Of a stretch of DNA of 64,000 nt, positions 64,000 to 64,000 are shown in pieces. The notes beneath the pieces are model-generated. The model saw only the letters and a list, made by a program, of their open reading frames with translations, was not told the origin of the DNA and did not search any database. Position numbers and translations under genes: made by a program. Location of the stretch: positions 62,001 through 126,000 of the forward strand of contig NZ_JABBXH010000002.1 of the NCBI RefSeq assembly GCF_012932965.1. The letters are read 5' to 3'. Within the stretch, counting starts at the first letter, position 1. Each line of letters opens with the position of its first letter. The stretch comes from Thalassotalea algicola. Lineage in GTDB: Bacteria > Pseudomonadota > Gammaproteobacteria > Enterobacterales > Alteromonadaceae.

Positions 64000-64000
64000 T

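Overview
This is an AT-rich chromosomal window from a marine gammaproteobacterium of the order Alteromonadales, most likely a member of the Colwelliaceae (Colwellia/Thalassotalea type). That placement is inferred from protein similarity recognised by eye and from gene order: rpsT | murJ-ribF-ileS-lspA-fkpB-ispH-pilVWXY1E, and aroF-tyrA near pheA. I see no rRNA, tRNA, IS element, prophage, CRISPR array or origin. Base composition looks even throughout.

Layout. 1-2.0 kb (minus): a two-gene unit with a cohesin-like PEP-CTERM protein and, 2 nt downstream, a protein with an N-terminal dockerin-like Ca-loop module (cut by the window edge). 2.3-5.4 kb (plus): aromatic amino acid operon aroF-tyrA plus a thioredoxin-like lipoprotein, preceded by two TyrR-type boxes and a tyrosine-rich leader ORF. 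5.4-12.1 kb: a small outer-membrane barrel, a membrane-anchored unknown, an RND efflux pair and a DUF2059-like secreted protein. 12.1-15.9 kb (minus): pheA with a phenylalanine-rich leader peptide (pheL) and attenuator, and a penicillin/AHL acylase. 16-18.6 kb: an unknown small protein and a PAS-GGDEF-EAL protein. 18.7-24.8 kb (plus): a seven-gene molybdenum-hydroxylase operon carrying its own cysteine desulfurase and SufU-like protein, XdhC, MocA and the two IorAB-type structural subunits. 24.9-31.8 kb: HD-GYP protein, DUF2058 protein, membrane-tethered glutaredoxin, msrPQ and two amidohydrolase-like proteins. 32-36.9 kb: an MSHA-type pilin, an amidohydrolase/SDR/TetR unit and a divergent secreted amidohydrolase with an unknown partner. 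36.9-45.2 kb: DUF3010, an acyl-CoA dehydrogenase, a STAS-like protein, a TPR lipoprotein, a TlpA-like thioredoxin, a GMC oxidoreductase and an M49-like metallopeptidase. 45.4-53.3 kb: housekeeping genes rpsT, murJ, ribF, ileS, lspA, fkpB and ispH. 53.6-61.4 kb: type IV pilus minor pilin operon pilV-W-X-Y1-E plus an unknown secreted protein, and two GspH/FimT pseudopilins on the other strand. 61.5-64 kb: nadE, glnB, a ketopantoate-reductase-like gene and the end of a VanZ-like gene.

Most interesting. Phenylalanine and tyrosine synthesis both appear to be controlled by leader peptides here. The pheA attenuator is of the known kind. The Tyr-rich leader ahead of aroF-tyrA (6 Tyr codons in 14, followed by two competing hairpins) is unusual because E. 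coli aroF-tyrA is controlled by TyrR alone as far as I know. Next come the cohesin/dockerin PEP-CTERM pair, the Mo-hydroxylase operon with a built-in sulfur relay, the UUG start of rpsT, and a structured leader with a small ORF ahead of the pilus operon. All statements come from reading the sequence; no database search was possible.
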